Source of the DNA: Paenibacillus glucanolyticus NBRC 15330
GTDB lineage: Bacteria; Bacillota; Bacilli; Paenibacillales; Paenibacillaceae
Direction of reading: 5' to 3'
NCBI RefSeq assembly: GCF_004000885.1
Contig: NZ_BIMC01000002.1
Location: forward strand, 248,001-312,000
Length of the DNA stretch: 64,000 nucleotides
A model generated the notes under the pieces. The model saw only the letters and a list, made by a program, of their open reading frames with translations. It was not told the origin of the DNA and searched no databases. This document shows positions 42,456 through 51,455 of the stretch, one piece after another. Every line of letters starts with the position of its first letter. Positions within the stretch are counted from its first letter, which is position 1. Position numbers and translations under genes: made by a program.

Positions 42456-43997
42456 ATGTATAGCATTTTTCTCGTGGATGACGAAGAACTAGAGCTTGAG
42501 ATGATCCGAGATTATATTCGTTGGGAAGAGATGGGGATATATGTCGCCGGAACAGCCCTGAATGGCAGGGATGCTGCTGAGAAGATTGAAGTGATCCAGC
42601 CTGATATCGTGCTGACGGACGTCCAGATGCCTGTGATGAACGGACTTGATTTGGCTAAGCAGGTGAGTGAGCAGTTCGACTGGATTCAGTTCGTATTCCT
42701 GACCGGACATGATGAATTCAATTATGTGAAGTCAGCTTTGAATGTGGGAGCGGTCGGCTATTTATTGAAGCCGCTGGATTTAAGTGAAATTGTAAGCGTT
42801 ATCGATAAAGTGAAACAGCGCTGCGAGGAAGTACGGATGAAGAACCGTTCGATTCGCGTGACCAAATCCAATATTGTTAGAGAAATGATTTTTGAGAAGA
42901 ACGAGGAACGCTTATTGAACCTGGCTGGCAGCTACCATAAGCTGTCCCGTGATTCGGAGCCGAAGACGTATACCCTTGCTCTGCTGAGTATCGATAGTCA
43001 AAGCGTCACACCATGGGGACTGTCCATGGAGGATGGCCTGGCACGCCTTCAGACTTATATGGAGGAATGGCTCGCGGACAAAAAGCTGCAGGCTGACTTT
43101 GTTGTCTGCCGGGAAGGGGAGCTTGGCATCCTGATGGATGCTGCTTACCATCTGAGCCGGTATACTTGGGAAGATGTGCTGAAGGAGTTGCAGGGTACGC
43201 TCGGCTTTACGATGACGGCGGCTGTCAATGAAGAACCGGAGGAGCTGTCCCGCGTCCAGGATTTATACCGGGAGACGCGTTTCATGCTGGAGGAGATGTT
43301 CTACGTGGGGAACGGGAGAGTCATCTATGCCAAGGATGTGCAGCGGCAGCTGGGGAGCCGCCAAATTCCTCCCTTTCAAGAGGCCGCTTATTTTGAGGAT
43401 ATTCATCAGCTGGCATCGGAACAGGCCGCGCAGAAGCTGCGGGAGTTCTTCAGTCGGTTAGTTAAACTTCGGATTACGAAATCGGAGGTGTGCGACTTTG
43501 CGATTGGCGTGGTGGAGCGCCTGCTGGAGCAGATCCATGAACCGATGACAGAGAGCCACAAGCGGGCAGAGCTCTACCAATCCATCTATCAATGTCGGAC
43601 GATTATGGAAATCGAAGCGATTGTCTTGGAGTTTGCCCGGCATGCAATCGATACGCTGGAACACCGATTCATGGACAAAAATGCGAGACTGGTGCATCAG
43701 GTGAGAACGACCATCGATCAGACCTTTCATCAGGCCATTACCATCAACAGTTTGTCCGATCAGGTATATCTGTCTCCCAACTACTTGCGTTCCATCTTCA
43801 AAGAGAAAACCGGGATGACGATCCATGATTATTTAACGAGAATTCGCTTGAGCAAAGCCAAGGAGCTGCTGGCTGACGATTCCCTGAAAGTCCAGGATGT
43901 CGCTCAAAGGGTCGGTTACGAGAGCACGTCCTACTTCATTTCCTTATTCCTCAAGAGCCAAGGAGTCACGCCTAATGAATACCGAAAAAGCATATAG
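42456..43997 (+). CDS. AraC-type response regulator (YesN-like)
   Basis: A 513-residue response regulator. The receiver domain occupies residues 1-125: FLVDDEELE, phosphorylation Asp55 in VLTDVQMPVMNG and the conserved LLKPLDLSE. A central linker of about 280 residues leads to a C-terminal AraC/XylS domain with two helix-turn-helix motifs (INSLSDQVYLSPNYLRSIFK, then VQDVAQRVGYESTSYFISLF). Such regulators activate neighbouring sugar-uptake genes. ATG 42456 is spaced properly from AGGGGG; ATG 42450 is too close. The gene overlaps the kinase gene by 23 bases. Confidence 0.92.
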   Translation: MYSIFLVDDEELELEMIRDYIRWEEMGIYVAGTALNGRDAAEKIEVIQPDIVLTDVQMPVMNGLDLAKQVSEQFDWIQFVFLTGHDEFNYVKSALNVGAVGYLLKPLDLSEIVSVIDKVKQRCEEVRMKNRSIRVTKSNIVREMIFEKNEERLLNLAGSYHKLSRDSEPKTYTLALLSIDSQSVTPWGLSMEDGLARLQTYMEEWLADKKLQADFVVCREGELGILMDAAYHLSRYTWEDVLKELQGTLGFTMTAAVNEEPEELSRVQDLYRETRFMLEEMFYVGNGRVIYAKDVQRQLGSRQIPPFQEAAYFEDIHQLASEQAAQKLREFFSRLVKLRITKSEVCDFAIGVVERLLEQIHEPMTESHKRAELYQSIYQCRTIMEIEAIVLEFARHAIDTLEHRFMDKNARLVHQVRTTIDQTFHQAITINSLSDQVYLSPNYLRSIFKEKTGMTIHDYLTRIRLSKAKELLADDSLKVQDVAQRVGYESTSYFISLFLKSQGVTPNEYRKSI

Positions 43998-45813
43998 CCC
44001 ACTCGGAAGGCTGGGCCGTATCGCGAGGTCCTTCCCACTCGGCCAGAAGCGCGCGTATTCCAATTGGCGGCTTCGGCACAAGTTCTTTTTTATCTTCCTG
44101 ATCGTGATCATCCTGCCGTTCTCGCTATTGATCTATTACTCGTATTCCTCGACCCGCAGCACCATTACGGAGCATACCTATACCGCGCTCAACGGATCGC
44201 TGGCACAGATTAACACGAATGTGGAGAAGCGGCTGGAGTATTACAATCAACTGTCGAACATTCTCTACATGGATGCCCAGCTCCGTAATTACCTGTCTAC
44301 CGATTATGAGCAGGCTTATTATTATCTGGATGCGTTCCAATATATCAACCGCACACTGCCGTCCCTGATGACGCTGAATGCCAACATTCTGGGCATTACG
44401 ATTTATACGGGCAACCATACCCTCTATTCCGACGGTCAATATGTCAAATATACGGAGGAGCTAGCCCCATCGTTAGAGGAACAGGTGCTGGAGGCCGCGG
44501 GAAACACGGTGTATTTCCATTCCGAGGACTTCCGGGCCGAAGATGCGTCAATCACCATTGCGCGTTCATTGAGTTATTTCAGCCTGCAGCATCCGTACGG
44601 CATTCTGACCATCGACATTAACGATAATGAATTTTACTCCCTGATCAAGATGGAGAACTATAACAAGAGCGTCTATATCATTGACCAAAATGGCAGCGTG
44701 ATCAGCACGGGAGATCAGGAGCTGAAGTCGAACCAGCTGTTTGACGTATTTCCCATTCAGGAGAAGCTGACGGAGGACGACGGTTATTTCGATATTCGAA
44801 TACACGGGCAGGAACGCTTTTTTACATATAAAAAGCTGAGTAACGGCTGGGCCACGGTCATTACCGTGCCATATGACGAGCTGCTGGCCAATACAAACAA
44901 GGCGACCAGGAATATCATCTGGTATTCTGCCGTAGCGATTGGCATCGCGATCCTGCTGCTCTATTTTACGACCAAGTTCATGACCAAGCGCATCGAGGTG
45001 CTGCTGCAGCAGATTCGGAAGGTGGAGCGTGGGGATTTCCGGCTGTCGATCAAACCGATGGGGCATGACGAGATCGGCCAGGTGTCCTTTGCATTCAATA
45101 AGATGGCCTCCACCATTCAGACCTTGATCCATGACGGGTACGTGAAGGAGATAGCAAGGAAAGAGTCGGAACTGAACACCCTGCAGGCGCAGATCAATCC
45201 CCATTTCCTGTACAACACCCTGTCCTCGATATCTTCCCTGGCGTTGAAGGAAGGGGCGATGCAGGTGTATCAGATGGTTAATTACTTGGCTAAGTATTAC
45301 AGGGTATCGCTGAATAAGGGGAAGCGCATCATTCTGCTGGAACAGGAAATCAATCTGGTGAAGAACTATGTGGCGATTCAGAAAATACGGTTTCGGGACA
45401 AGCTGCATATGCATTATGACCTGGATAAGCAGCTGTTCGGGACCACGACCATCAAGCTCATTCTGCAGCCGTTCATTGAGAACTGCATCAATCATGCCAT
45501 ATGGGATGAGTCGGGGATCAACATCATTGTGAAGGTGAGGCGTGAGGGTGACGGCATTGTACTTCAGGTTATTGATGATGGCATCGGGATGACGCCGGAG
45601 CAGCTGGATCAAGCCCTGAATAAATCCGGCAATCTGTCCGGGTATGGCGTGAAAAATGTGGATGACCGGATCAAGCTCACCTATGGGGAGGAATATGGCG
45701 TCAGCATCTTCAGCCGACTCGGCATCGGAACGGCGGTCACCATTCGGATACCTGTAATCTCCGATAGGCATCCCGAATATCAACTGGACAGGCAGCAGGC
45801 CTTGTTGGAATGA
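43975..45813 (+). CDS. YesM-family sensor histidine kinase
   Basis: Membrane kinase of 612 residues, partner of the YesN-like regulator. First membrane helix at about residues 40-60, an extracellular sensing region to about 310, second helix at about 315-340, then HAMP (VERGDFRLSI, GHDEIGQVSFAFNKM). The His_kinase motif QINPHFLYNTLSS places the phosphorylated His at 410. The ATPase has LQPFIENCINHAI and DDGIGMTPEQL. AAGGAG inside the end of the regulator gene is spaced nine bases from ATG 43975. The signal is probably a sugar bound outside the cell. Confidence 0.92.
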   Translation: MNTEKAYSPLGRLGRIARSFPLGQKRAYSNWRLRHKFFFIFLIVIILPFSLLIYYSYSSTRSTITEHTYTALNGSLAQINTNVEKRLEYYNQLSNILYMDAQLRNYLSTDYEQAYYYLDAFQYINRTLPSLMTLNANILGITIYTGNHTLYSDGQYVKYTEELAPSLEEQVLEAAGNTVYFHSEDFRAEDASITIARSLSYFSLQHPYGILTIDINDNEFYSLIKMENYNKSVYIIDQNGSVISTGDQELKSNQLFDVFPIQEKLTEDDGYFDIRIHGQERFFTYKKLSNGWATVITVPYDELLANTNKATRNIIWYSAVAIGIAILLLYFTTKFMTKRIEVLLQQIRKVERGDFRLSIKPMGHDEIGQVSFAFNKMASTIQTLIHDGYVKEIARKESELNTLQAQINPHFLYNTLSSISSLALKEGAMQVYQMVNYLAKYYRVSLNKGKRIILLEQEINLVKNYVAIQKIRFRDKLHMHYDLDKQLFGTTTIKLILQPFIENCINHAIWDESGINIIVKVRREGDGIVLQVIDDGIGMTPEQLDQALNKSGNLSGYGVKNVDDRIKLTYGEEYGVSIFSRLGIGTAVTIRIPVISDRHPEYQLDRQQALLE

Positions 45814-45931
45814 CAGACGTTTTGCATTATGAATTGTAAGATTGCGTTATAGAACAATGAACTCCCTGTTTTTACAATGATAGATATATTCGATCACATG
45901 AATATGACGACCTTAGAAAGGGGTTCAGGGT

Positions 45932-47545
45932 ATGAAGAAACTAAAATTGATTCTGGCAGCAGCCCTTGTTATGACAACGCTTTCGGCATGCGGCGGCAAC
46001 CAGAAGGCGGCATCGGGCGGAGACAGCGGTACGGAAGGGGACAGCAGCGCACCCATTACGTTAACCTGGTTTGACCAAAACACGGGGGATGCCTTCACCA
46101 ATCCGGTTGCGCAAGTGATTACGGAAAAGACGGGGGTCACGGTTGAAATCCAGCAGCCTACGGGCAATCCGGTAGAGAAGCTGAACCTGATGCTGGCCAG
46201 CGGCGATCTTCCCGATGTTATTTTGATGAGTCGTGGAAGCGATATCATGAACAAATATATTACCTCCGGTGCGGTCATTCCGCTGAATGATCTGATCGAA
46301 GAACATGGACCTAATATTCAGAAAATGTACGGCGATACGCTGACCAAAACGAGAAGCGAGGACGGCAACAATTATTATTTCTCCAATTGGTACGGCCTGG
46401 AGCAGTACCCGGTGTTCGGATTCATGATGCGCAAGGACATCATGAAGGAGCTCGGCGTCGGCGATAAGATGGACAATGGGGAGCCGTTCACGGCGGAAGA
46501 ATTCGAGGCATTGCTGGTAAAATTCAAAGAGAAATATCCGACCATCGACGGCAAAGAGAGCATTCCGATGTCACTTAATGGCGAGAATATCGGGAGCGTC
46601 AGCGGCAGCTTCAAAGGGATGTACGGCATCATGCCGTATTACGAAACGAACGGTGAGCTGAAGAAGGACATTCGCGATCCCCGCTACCTTGAAATGGTTA
46701 AATTCCTGAATTCCCTGTATCGCAAGGGGCTGCTCGATAAGGAATGGGCCACGATGAAGACCAAGCAGTACGAGCAGAAGCTGGGCAACGGCAACGTATT
46801 TGCCACGGCGGAAGCGCTGTGGAATGTGGGCAATGCGAATGCGCTGCTCAAAACCGAAGCCGCCGATAAGGCCACCGAGGACGAGCGCCAATTCTATCAA
46901 TATAAAGTGCTGGCCCCGGGCGTGAAGCCCGAAGAGACAACCTACGGACCGAAGAGCTCTCTGGGCTGGGACGGGGTCACGATCAGCCGCTCCAACAAGG
47001 ATCCGGTCAGAACGATGAAGCTGCTGGATTTCCTCGCCAGCGAGGAAGGCCAGTACCTGCTGATGTGGGGGGTTGAGGGCGAGCATTGGGATATGAAGGA
47101 CGGCAAGCATGTGCCAAGACAGGAAGTGCTGGATGCTTTCAAGAAGAACTGGGACGAGGCCTCTCGTACGACCGGTATCCGCAAGTGGACCTGGATGATC
47201 AAGAACGGTCCCGGCGAGGACGGTACCCCGTATGACCTGATGGGCCGTTACCAAACCGATCCGGTCACGGATCTGGCGATTAAGAATCTGGCGGACACGT
47301 CCTTTGATACGGCACCTTATGACAATTTGGGACCTGCAGGCGGAACGCCGGAGGCCATCATGGAGACGAAGGTGAATGATACGATCAATAAATATTTTCT
47401 GAAGATGGCCCTGTCGCCTTCCGAGGATCAGGTGGTGGAGTCCTATAACCAGATGATGGCAGAGGTTGAGGCAGCAGGACTCGCCAAGCTGGAAAAGATC
47501 TATACGGACAACTACAACCAACGTCAACAATTATGGGATAAATAA
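45932..47545 (+). CDS. sugar ABC transporter substrate-binding lipoprotein
   Basis: Extracellular solute-binding lipoprotein of 537 residues, LplA-like in size. The signal peptide KKLKLILAAALVMTTLSACG ends in the lipobox LSAC. The binding fold includes ITLTWFDQNTGDAFTNPVAQ, LMLASGDLPDVILMSRGSD, SLGWDGVTISRSNKDPVRTM and LLDFLASEEGQYLLMWGVEG. It would deliver oligosaccharide to the two divergent permeases. GAAAGGGG lies upstream of the ATG. The 118-base gap after the kinase gene probably holds its own promoter, likely controlled by the YesN regulator. Confidence 0.9.
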   Translation: MKKLKLILAAALVMTTLSACGGNQKAASGGDSGTEGDSSAPITLTWFDQNTGDAFTNPVAQVITEKTGVTVEIQQPTGNPVEKLNLMLASGDLPDVILMSRGSDIMNKYITSGAVIPLNDLIEEHGPNIQKMYGDTLTKTRSEDGNNYYFSNWYGLEQYPVFGFMMRKDIMKELGVGDKMDNGEPFTAEEFEALLVKFKEKYPTIDGKESIPMSLNGENIGSVSGSFKGMYGIMPYYETNGELKKDIRDPRYLEMVKFLNSLYRKGLLDKEWATMKTKQYEQKLGNGNVFATAEALWNVGNANALLKTEAADKATEDERQFYQYKVLAPGVKPEETTYGPKSSLGWDGVTISRSNKDPVRTMKLLDFLASEEGQYLLMWGVEGEHWDMKDGKHVPRQEVLDAFKKNWDEASRTTGIRKWTWMIKNGPGEDGTPYDLMGRYQTDPVTDLAIKNLADTSFDTAPYDNLGPAGGTPEAIMETKVNDTINKYFLKMALSPSEDQVVESYNQMMAEVEAAGLAKLEKIYTDNYNQRQQLWDK

Positions 47546-47553
47546 TCGTGCTG

Positions 47554-47593
47554 AGGGGAGTCAGAAGATGCTTCGTCTTTTGGCTCCCCTTTG
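47554..47593 (+). terminator. rho-independent terminator
   Basis: Stem AGGGGAGTCA/TGGCTCCCCT with inner AAGA/TCTT pairing around TGCTTCG, then TTTGC. It separates the binding-protein and alpha-galactosidase genes; read-through could give high binding-protein but lower enzyme levels. Confidence 0.7.
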
Positions 47594-47636
47594 CTCTATG
47601 ATCCAACATCAATGCGCAGCGGAAGGATGATATTCA

Positions 47637-49748
47637 GTGACCATTCAATATCAAGAGTTGCATCGGGTCTTTGCCATTCAGACCCATCACAGCACTTATC
47701 TATTCGGGATTAACGACCAAGGCAGCTTGCAGCATCTGTATTGGGGACAGCCTGTCGGGGTGGAAGATGCGGCACGGCTGCTTCAGCCGAGATCACATAG
47801 CTCGTTCGACGCGGAAGTGCATTCGGAGGTAGAGGAATACAGCTTCTGGGGCGGAGTCAAATACAGCGAGCCCAGCCTGAAGGTCCGCATGTCTGACGGC
47901 GTGCGCGACCTGTCGGTTCGTTATGCCGGGCATGAAACGGTGGAGCGGGATGGCAGGCAAGCCCTGGTCATCACGACGAAGGACGACGTGTATCCGTTTG
48001 AGGTCCAGCTGGAATACCGGGTAATCCCTGAACATGACCTCATCGAGCGGACAGCCCGGATCATGAACCGCGGCGAGACGGATATCGTTCTGGAAAACGT
48101 GCAGTCTGCCGCTTGGGTTATGCCGTATCTGGCGGATTACCGACTCACGCATGTGACGGGAAAATGGTCCGGGGAGTTCCAGCTTCGGAACACCTTCCTC
48201 AGTGAAGGGAAGAAGGTGCTGGAATCCCGCAGAGGCTTTACGGATAGCCATGCCAACCCGTGGTTTGCGATGGATAACGGACAGGCGACGGAATCGGAGG
48301 GGCAGGTCTGGTTCGGCGCGTTGGCCTGGAGCGGGAACTGGAGAATCACGGCGGAGCGGACGGTGTTCGATCATGTTCGTGTGACCGGAGGCATTCATGA
48401 TTTTGACAGCGAGTGGGTACTCGGAGCAGGTGAAACCTTTGATACCCCTTGCTTCGTTGGGGGGTACAGCAGCGGCGGCTTCGGCGGGATGAGCCGACAG
48501 CTGCACCGGTACCAGTATTCGGACGTGCTGCCGAGTGGTGAAACCAGGCCTGTGCTGTATAACTCCTGGGAAGCGACGTATTTCGATGTGAACGCCACCG
48601 ATCAGATGGCCCTCGCCGAGCGAGCGGCACACATGGGCGTTGAACTGTTTGTTGTGGATGACGGCTGGTTCGGGCAGAGGAATCACGACCGAGCGGGGCT
48701 GGGCGATTGGTACGTGAACCGGGAGAAATTCCCGAACGGCCTGAGCGAGCTGATCGACAAGGTACATGAGCTCGGAATGGAATTCGGGATTTGGGTGGAG
48801 CCCGAGGCTGTCAATCCGGACAGCGATCTGTACCGTGAGCACCCGGATTGGGTGTACCATTTCGCGACACGGGAGCGGTCCGAGCTTCGCAATCAGCTGC
48901 TGCTGAACATGTCCAAGCCGGAGGTTAAGGCGTACATTCTGCAGTTTATGACCGACCTGCTGGAGAAGCATGACATCAAGTTCATTAAATGGGATATGAA
49001 CCGGACGGTGACGGAGCCCGGAATGAAGGATCATCCGCTGCACCGCCAGAAGGAGATTTGGATTCGCCACGTACAGAGTCTGTACGAGATCTGGGCGGAG
49101 CTGCGGCGCAAATTCCCGCATGTGGCATTCGAAACCTGCGCCGGAGGCGGGGCACGTATCGACCTCGGCATCTTCCGTTATGCCGACCAATCTTGGCCGA
49201 GCGATAATACGGATGCCTTTGACCGCCACAGCATTCAGGAGGGCTTCTCGTATACGTATGCGCCGCGGATGATGACCTGCTGGGTAACCGAGTCGCCGAC
49301 CGGCATGAACAAGAGAGAAGTATCTCTTAAGTACCGCTTCCACAGCGCCATGATGGGGACACTCGGTATCGGCGCAAACCTGAATGAATGGAGCGATGAG
49401 CTGATGGAGCAGTCGGCCGCGTATGTCTCGCAGTATAAATCGATTCGTCATTTGGTCCAATTCGGCAGCCAGTATCGGTTGTCATCGCTTCAGCATAAAG
49501 GGGTAACGGCCGTACAATATGGCAGTGAGGATGGAAGCGACAATGTGCTGTTTGCGTTCCTGCACAGCCAGAAGCTGGGCGAACCGCTGCCAAGATTGCG
49601 GCTTACAGGGCTGCAAGCCGATCAGTCGTATGCTATTGAGGGAGTGGAGGGCGAGTGGAGTGGCAGGGCTCTGATGAACATCGGAATTGAGCTGCCCTTG
49701 CGCGGGGATTTTGACAGCTTGGTTTATCGGATACAGATTCAAGAATAG
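47637..49748 (+). CDS. GH36 alpha-galactosidase
   Basis: A 703-residue cytosolic retaining alpha-galactosidase. A supersandwich N-terminal domain (about 1-300) precedes the TIM barrel starting at LYNSWEATYFDVN. Catalytic nucleophile Asp453 lies in FIKWDMNRT, and the acid/base Asp523 in WPSDNTDAFDR. CAGGGARIDLGIFRYADQSW and GTLGIGANLNEW are family blocks of the long Firmicute GH36 group (AgaN/RafA type), which removes alpha-1,6-galactose from raffinose, melibiose or galactomannan pieces. GTG 47637 follows GGAAGGATGA. The terminator at 49769 closes the unit. Confidence 0.95.
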   Translation: MTIQYQELHRVFAIQTHHSTYLFGINDQGSLQHLYWGQPVGVEDAARLLQPRSHSSFDAEVHSEVEEYSFWGGVKYSEPSLKVRMSDGVRDLSVRYAGHETVERDGRQALVITTKDDVYPFEVQLEYRVIPEHDLIERTARIMNRGETDIVLENVQSAAWVMPYLADYRLTHVTGKWSGEFQLRNTFLSEGKKVLESRRGFTDSHANPWFAMDNGQATESEGQVWFGALAWSGNWRITAERTVFDHVRVTGGIHDFDSEWVLGAGETFDTPCFVGGYSSGGFGGMSRQLHRYQYSDVLPSGETRPVLYNSWEATYFDVNATDQMALAERAAHMGVELFVVDDGWFGQRNHDRAGLGDWYVNREKFPNGLSELIDKVHELGMEFGIWVEPEAVNPDSDLYREHPDWVYHFATRERSELRNQLLLNMSKPEVKAYILQFMTDLLEKHDIKFIKWDMNRTVTEPGMKDHPLHRQKEIWIRHVQSLYEIWAELRRKFPHVAFETCAGGGARIDLGIFRYADQSWPSDNTDAFDRHSIQEGFSYTYAPRMMTCWVTESPTGMNKREVSLKYRFHSAMMGTLGIGANLNEWSDELMEQSAAYVSQYKSIRHLVQFGSQYRLSSLQHKGVTAVQYGSEDGSDNVLFAFLHSQKLGEPLPRLRLTGLQADQSYAIEGVEGEWSGRALMNIGIELPLRGDFDSLVYRIQIQE

Positions 49749-49768
49749 ATGCTGTCTACCGGAACGGA

Positions 49769-49806
49769 AACGCCGTGTGTCTTATAGACGATACGGCGTT
49801 TTTTTG
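49769..49806 (+). terminator. rho-independent terminator
   Basis: Stem AACGCCGT/ACGGCGTT with a 16-base loop, then seven T. It ends the alpha-galactosidase transcript ahead of a convergent lipoprotein gene. Confidence 0.85.
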
Positions 49807-49842
49807 CCGTTGACTTCTACGCTAACGGCAATGTTATCGTCG

Positions 49843-50328
49843 CTAGCCCTCTACTGTATATTCCATATCCTTCACTACATCGGATTGGCCGTCAAGCATG
49901 ACAACGGTCCAAACATTCTTCGCCTCGGAATAATGAATCGATTTAACAAACGGCAATCCGATCGTGTTAAAGTGATCCAATGTCCTGATAATTACTTCTT
50001 GCTGAGTGAGTCGGGATGCTTCAGGCTGTTCGGTTTTGATGATATCTATGTTCTTAGCTGAAGCTTGGGCAGGATAGGAGGTTTCGATGCCGCCATCGAG
50101 TTCAATGGAAACTTTTTGACCTAACGCTATATTTTTCTTGGTTCTTATCCAAATCGCGTCATTTAATTCGGATTGTTCATCGTAATGGGTTACCAAGATC
50201 CTGTTCTCTTCTTGTTGAACGACATACCCGATATACTCAGGCTCAGGTTGATCCGCGCTATCACTGTTATTACTGCAACCACAGATAAGGATAGCCAATA
50301 TCATGAAGACAAGCAGAGATTTGTTCAT
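49843..50328 (-). CDS. YobA-like DUF3221 lipoprotein
   Basis: A 161-residue lipoprotein with signal MNKSLLVFMILAILICGCSN, lipobox ICGC. The mature part has the DUF3221 pattern: EYIGYVVQQEENRILVTHYD, AIWIRTKKNIALGQKVSIEL and AQASAKNIDII. The last 45 residues (LDHFNTIGLPFVKSIHYSEA) look like an added small domain. The function of the family is unknown. GGAGGAAAAAGCG precedes ATG 50328; the longer frame to 50541 lies inside the AraC gene and is rejected. Confidence 0.8.
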   Translation of the reverse strand: MNKSLLVFMILAILICGCSNNSDSADQPEPEYIGYVVQQEENRILVTHYDEQSELNDAIWIRTKKNIALGQKVSIELDGGIETSYPAQASAKNIDIIKTEQPEASRLTQQEVIIRTLDHFNTIGLPFVKSIHYSEAKNVWTVVMLDGQSDVVKDMEYTVEG

Positions 50329-50396
50329 CGCTTTTTCCTCCTGAAAATAGTAAGGGCTAGTAGACGTGGTAAAGATCGAATTGGGTGGCGACGAGA

Positions 50397-51290
50397 CTAC
50401 CCCTTCCGGGTATCCCGATAATCGGAAGGGGACTTTCCCATGATTTTTTTGAACAGCCGCGAGAAGTAGTACGGGTCCTGGAACCCGAGCCGGTGGCTGA
50501 TCTCCTTGATGCTCTGGCCGGTCAGGTCCAGATGCTGGCAAGCAAGCTGGATCTTGAGGCGCAGGTAGTAATCAATCGGGGAATAACCCGTCGCTTCCTT
50601 GAATCGGAAGGTGAAGTGAGGGACGGACAGATTGGCGTAAGCCGCAAGCTCCTTCAGGCTCACATTGCGCTCCAGATGCTCTGTCATGAAGCGCAGCGTC
50701 TCGTCCAGATCGTGCTTGTGCGGCAGTTGAAGGCCATGCTGGGGCTGAAGCCGGGCAAGCCGGATGATGGCCGCCAGGTGGCCCGCCAATTGCGAGACAT
50801 GGATGATATGGTTCAGCGTATATCCCTTTTGCAGCAGATCATAACTCTCCTGGAAAAGCTCCACCATTCGCCGCGATTGATCGACCGGAATGACCGCCGG
50901 TTCCGCGGCGTCGCTGAAGCCTTCGTAATAATCGCCCGCAGATTGCCCTTTCATATGCCACCAGTAAATACTCCAGGGATGCTGCTCCGACGAAGCATAC
51001 GCATGCGGAGTACCCGGCGGAATGACAACCACCTGGCCCTTAAGAAGCCGGACTACTTTATGGCCGTTCATCCGGCACCAGCCTTCTCCTTCCACGCAAT
51101 ACATAACGATGTAAGCCCCGCTGCCTTCCGGACGCTCCCGATAGTGATGAAGCGCACGCGGGAAATATCCGATGTCCGTCACATGCAGAGGCTGAACAAG
51201 CGGATGCCGGGCAGCTTCTTGCATAATACGATCCGGCAGGACGATAATTTTCTGGGATTGAAATCCGTCTGGTTTTCGTAAGGTATCCAT
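50397..51290 (-). CDS. AraC-family transcriptional regulator
   Basis: A 297-residue regulator. The N-terminal cupin-like sugar-binding domain covers about residues 1-160 (YIVMYCVEGEGWCRMNGHKV, then GQVVVIPPGTPHAYASSEQH, SIYWWHMKG). The C-terminal AraC domain has two helix-turn-helix motifs: SLKELAAYANLSVPHFTFRF and IKEISHRLGFQDPYYFSRLF, closed by KIMGKSPSDYR. It is divergent from the DUF5107-TPR gene and likely controls it in response to a sugar, as AraC proteins of this shape usually do. Confidence 0.9.
   Translation of the reverse strand: MDTLRKPDGFQSQKIIVLPDRIMQEAARHPLVQPLHVTDIGYFPRALHHYRERPEGSGAYIVMYCVEGEGWCRMNGHKVVRLLKGQVVVIPPGTPHAYASSEQHPWSIYWWHMKGQSAGDYYEGFSDAAEPAVIPVDQSRRMVELFQESYDLLQKGYTLNHIIHVSQLAGHLAAIIRLARLQPQHGLQLPHKHDLDETLRFMTEHLERNVSLKELAAYANLSVPHFTFRFKEATGYSPIDYYLRLKIQLACQHLDLTGQSIKEISHRLGFQDPYYFSRLFKKIMGKSPSDYRDTRKG
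50400..50431. repeat. perfect inverted repeat at the AraC stop
   Basis: CCCCTTCCG at 50400-50408 and CGGAAGGGG at 50423-50431, a nine-base perfect stem within the last codons of the AraC gene. There is no T tract on the minus strand, so it is not a standard terminator. It may stabilise the mRNA or modulate the next gene. Confidence 0.5.
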
Positions 51291-51455
51291 AGTTCTACTA
51301 TGATTCGGGGTCTGGTGTTTGTCAACCGTGTGGAATATGAAAAATCAGAATATAATCCATCATGAACATGAGATCGTCAATGGCTCTTGTGAACTCTGAC
51401 TACTAAGATAGAAACAGAAGCAGCGGAGTTTACGAAATCGAAAGGGATGATGATC

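Noticed and set aside
44566-45783. A 405-residue minus-strand frame opposite the YesM kinase gene
   Set aside because: No start signals and no domain; explained by the codon usage of the kinase on the other strand.
46571-47530. A 319-residue minus-strand frame opposite the sugar-binding lipoprotein gene
   Set aside because: Inside a clear solute-binding protein gene; Leu/His/Arg-rich shadow without start signals.
47793-49460. A 555-residue open frame on the minus strand opposite the GH36 gene
   Set aside because: It lies wholly inside a textbook alpha-galactosidase, has no ribosome site or recognisable domain, and its composition mirrors the sense codons. It is an antisense shadow.
50385-51281. 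A 298-residue plus-strand frame opposite the AraC gene
   Set aside because: The AraC protein has two intact helix-turn-helix motifs on the minus strand; the opposite frame has no start signal or domain.
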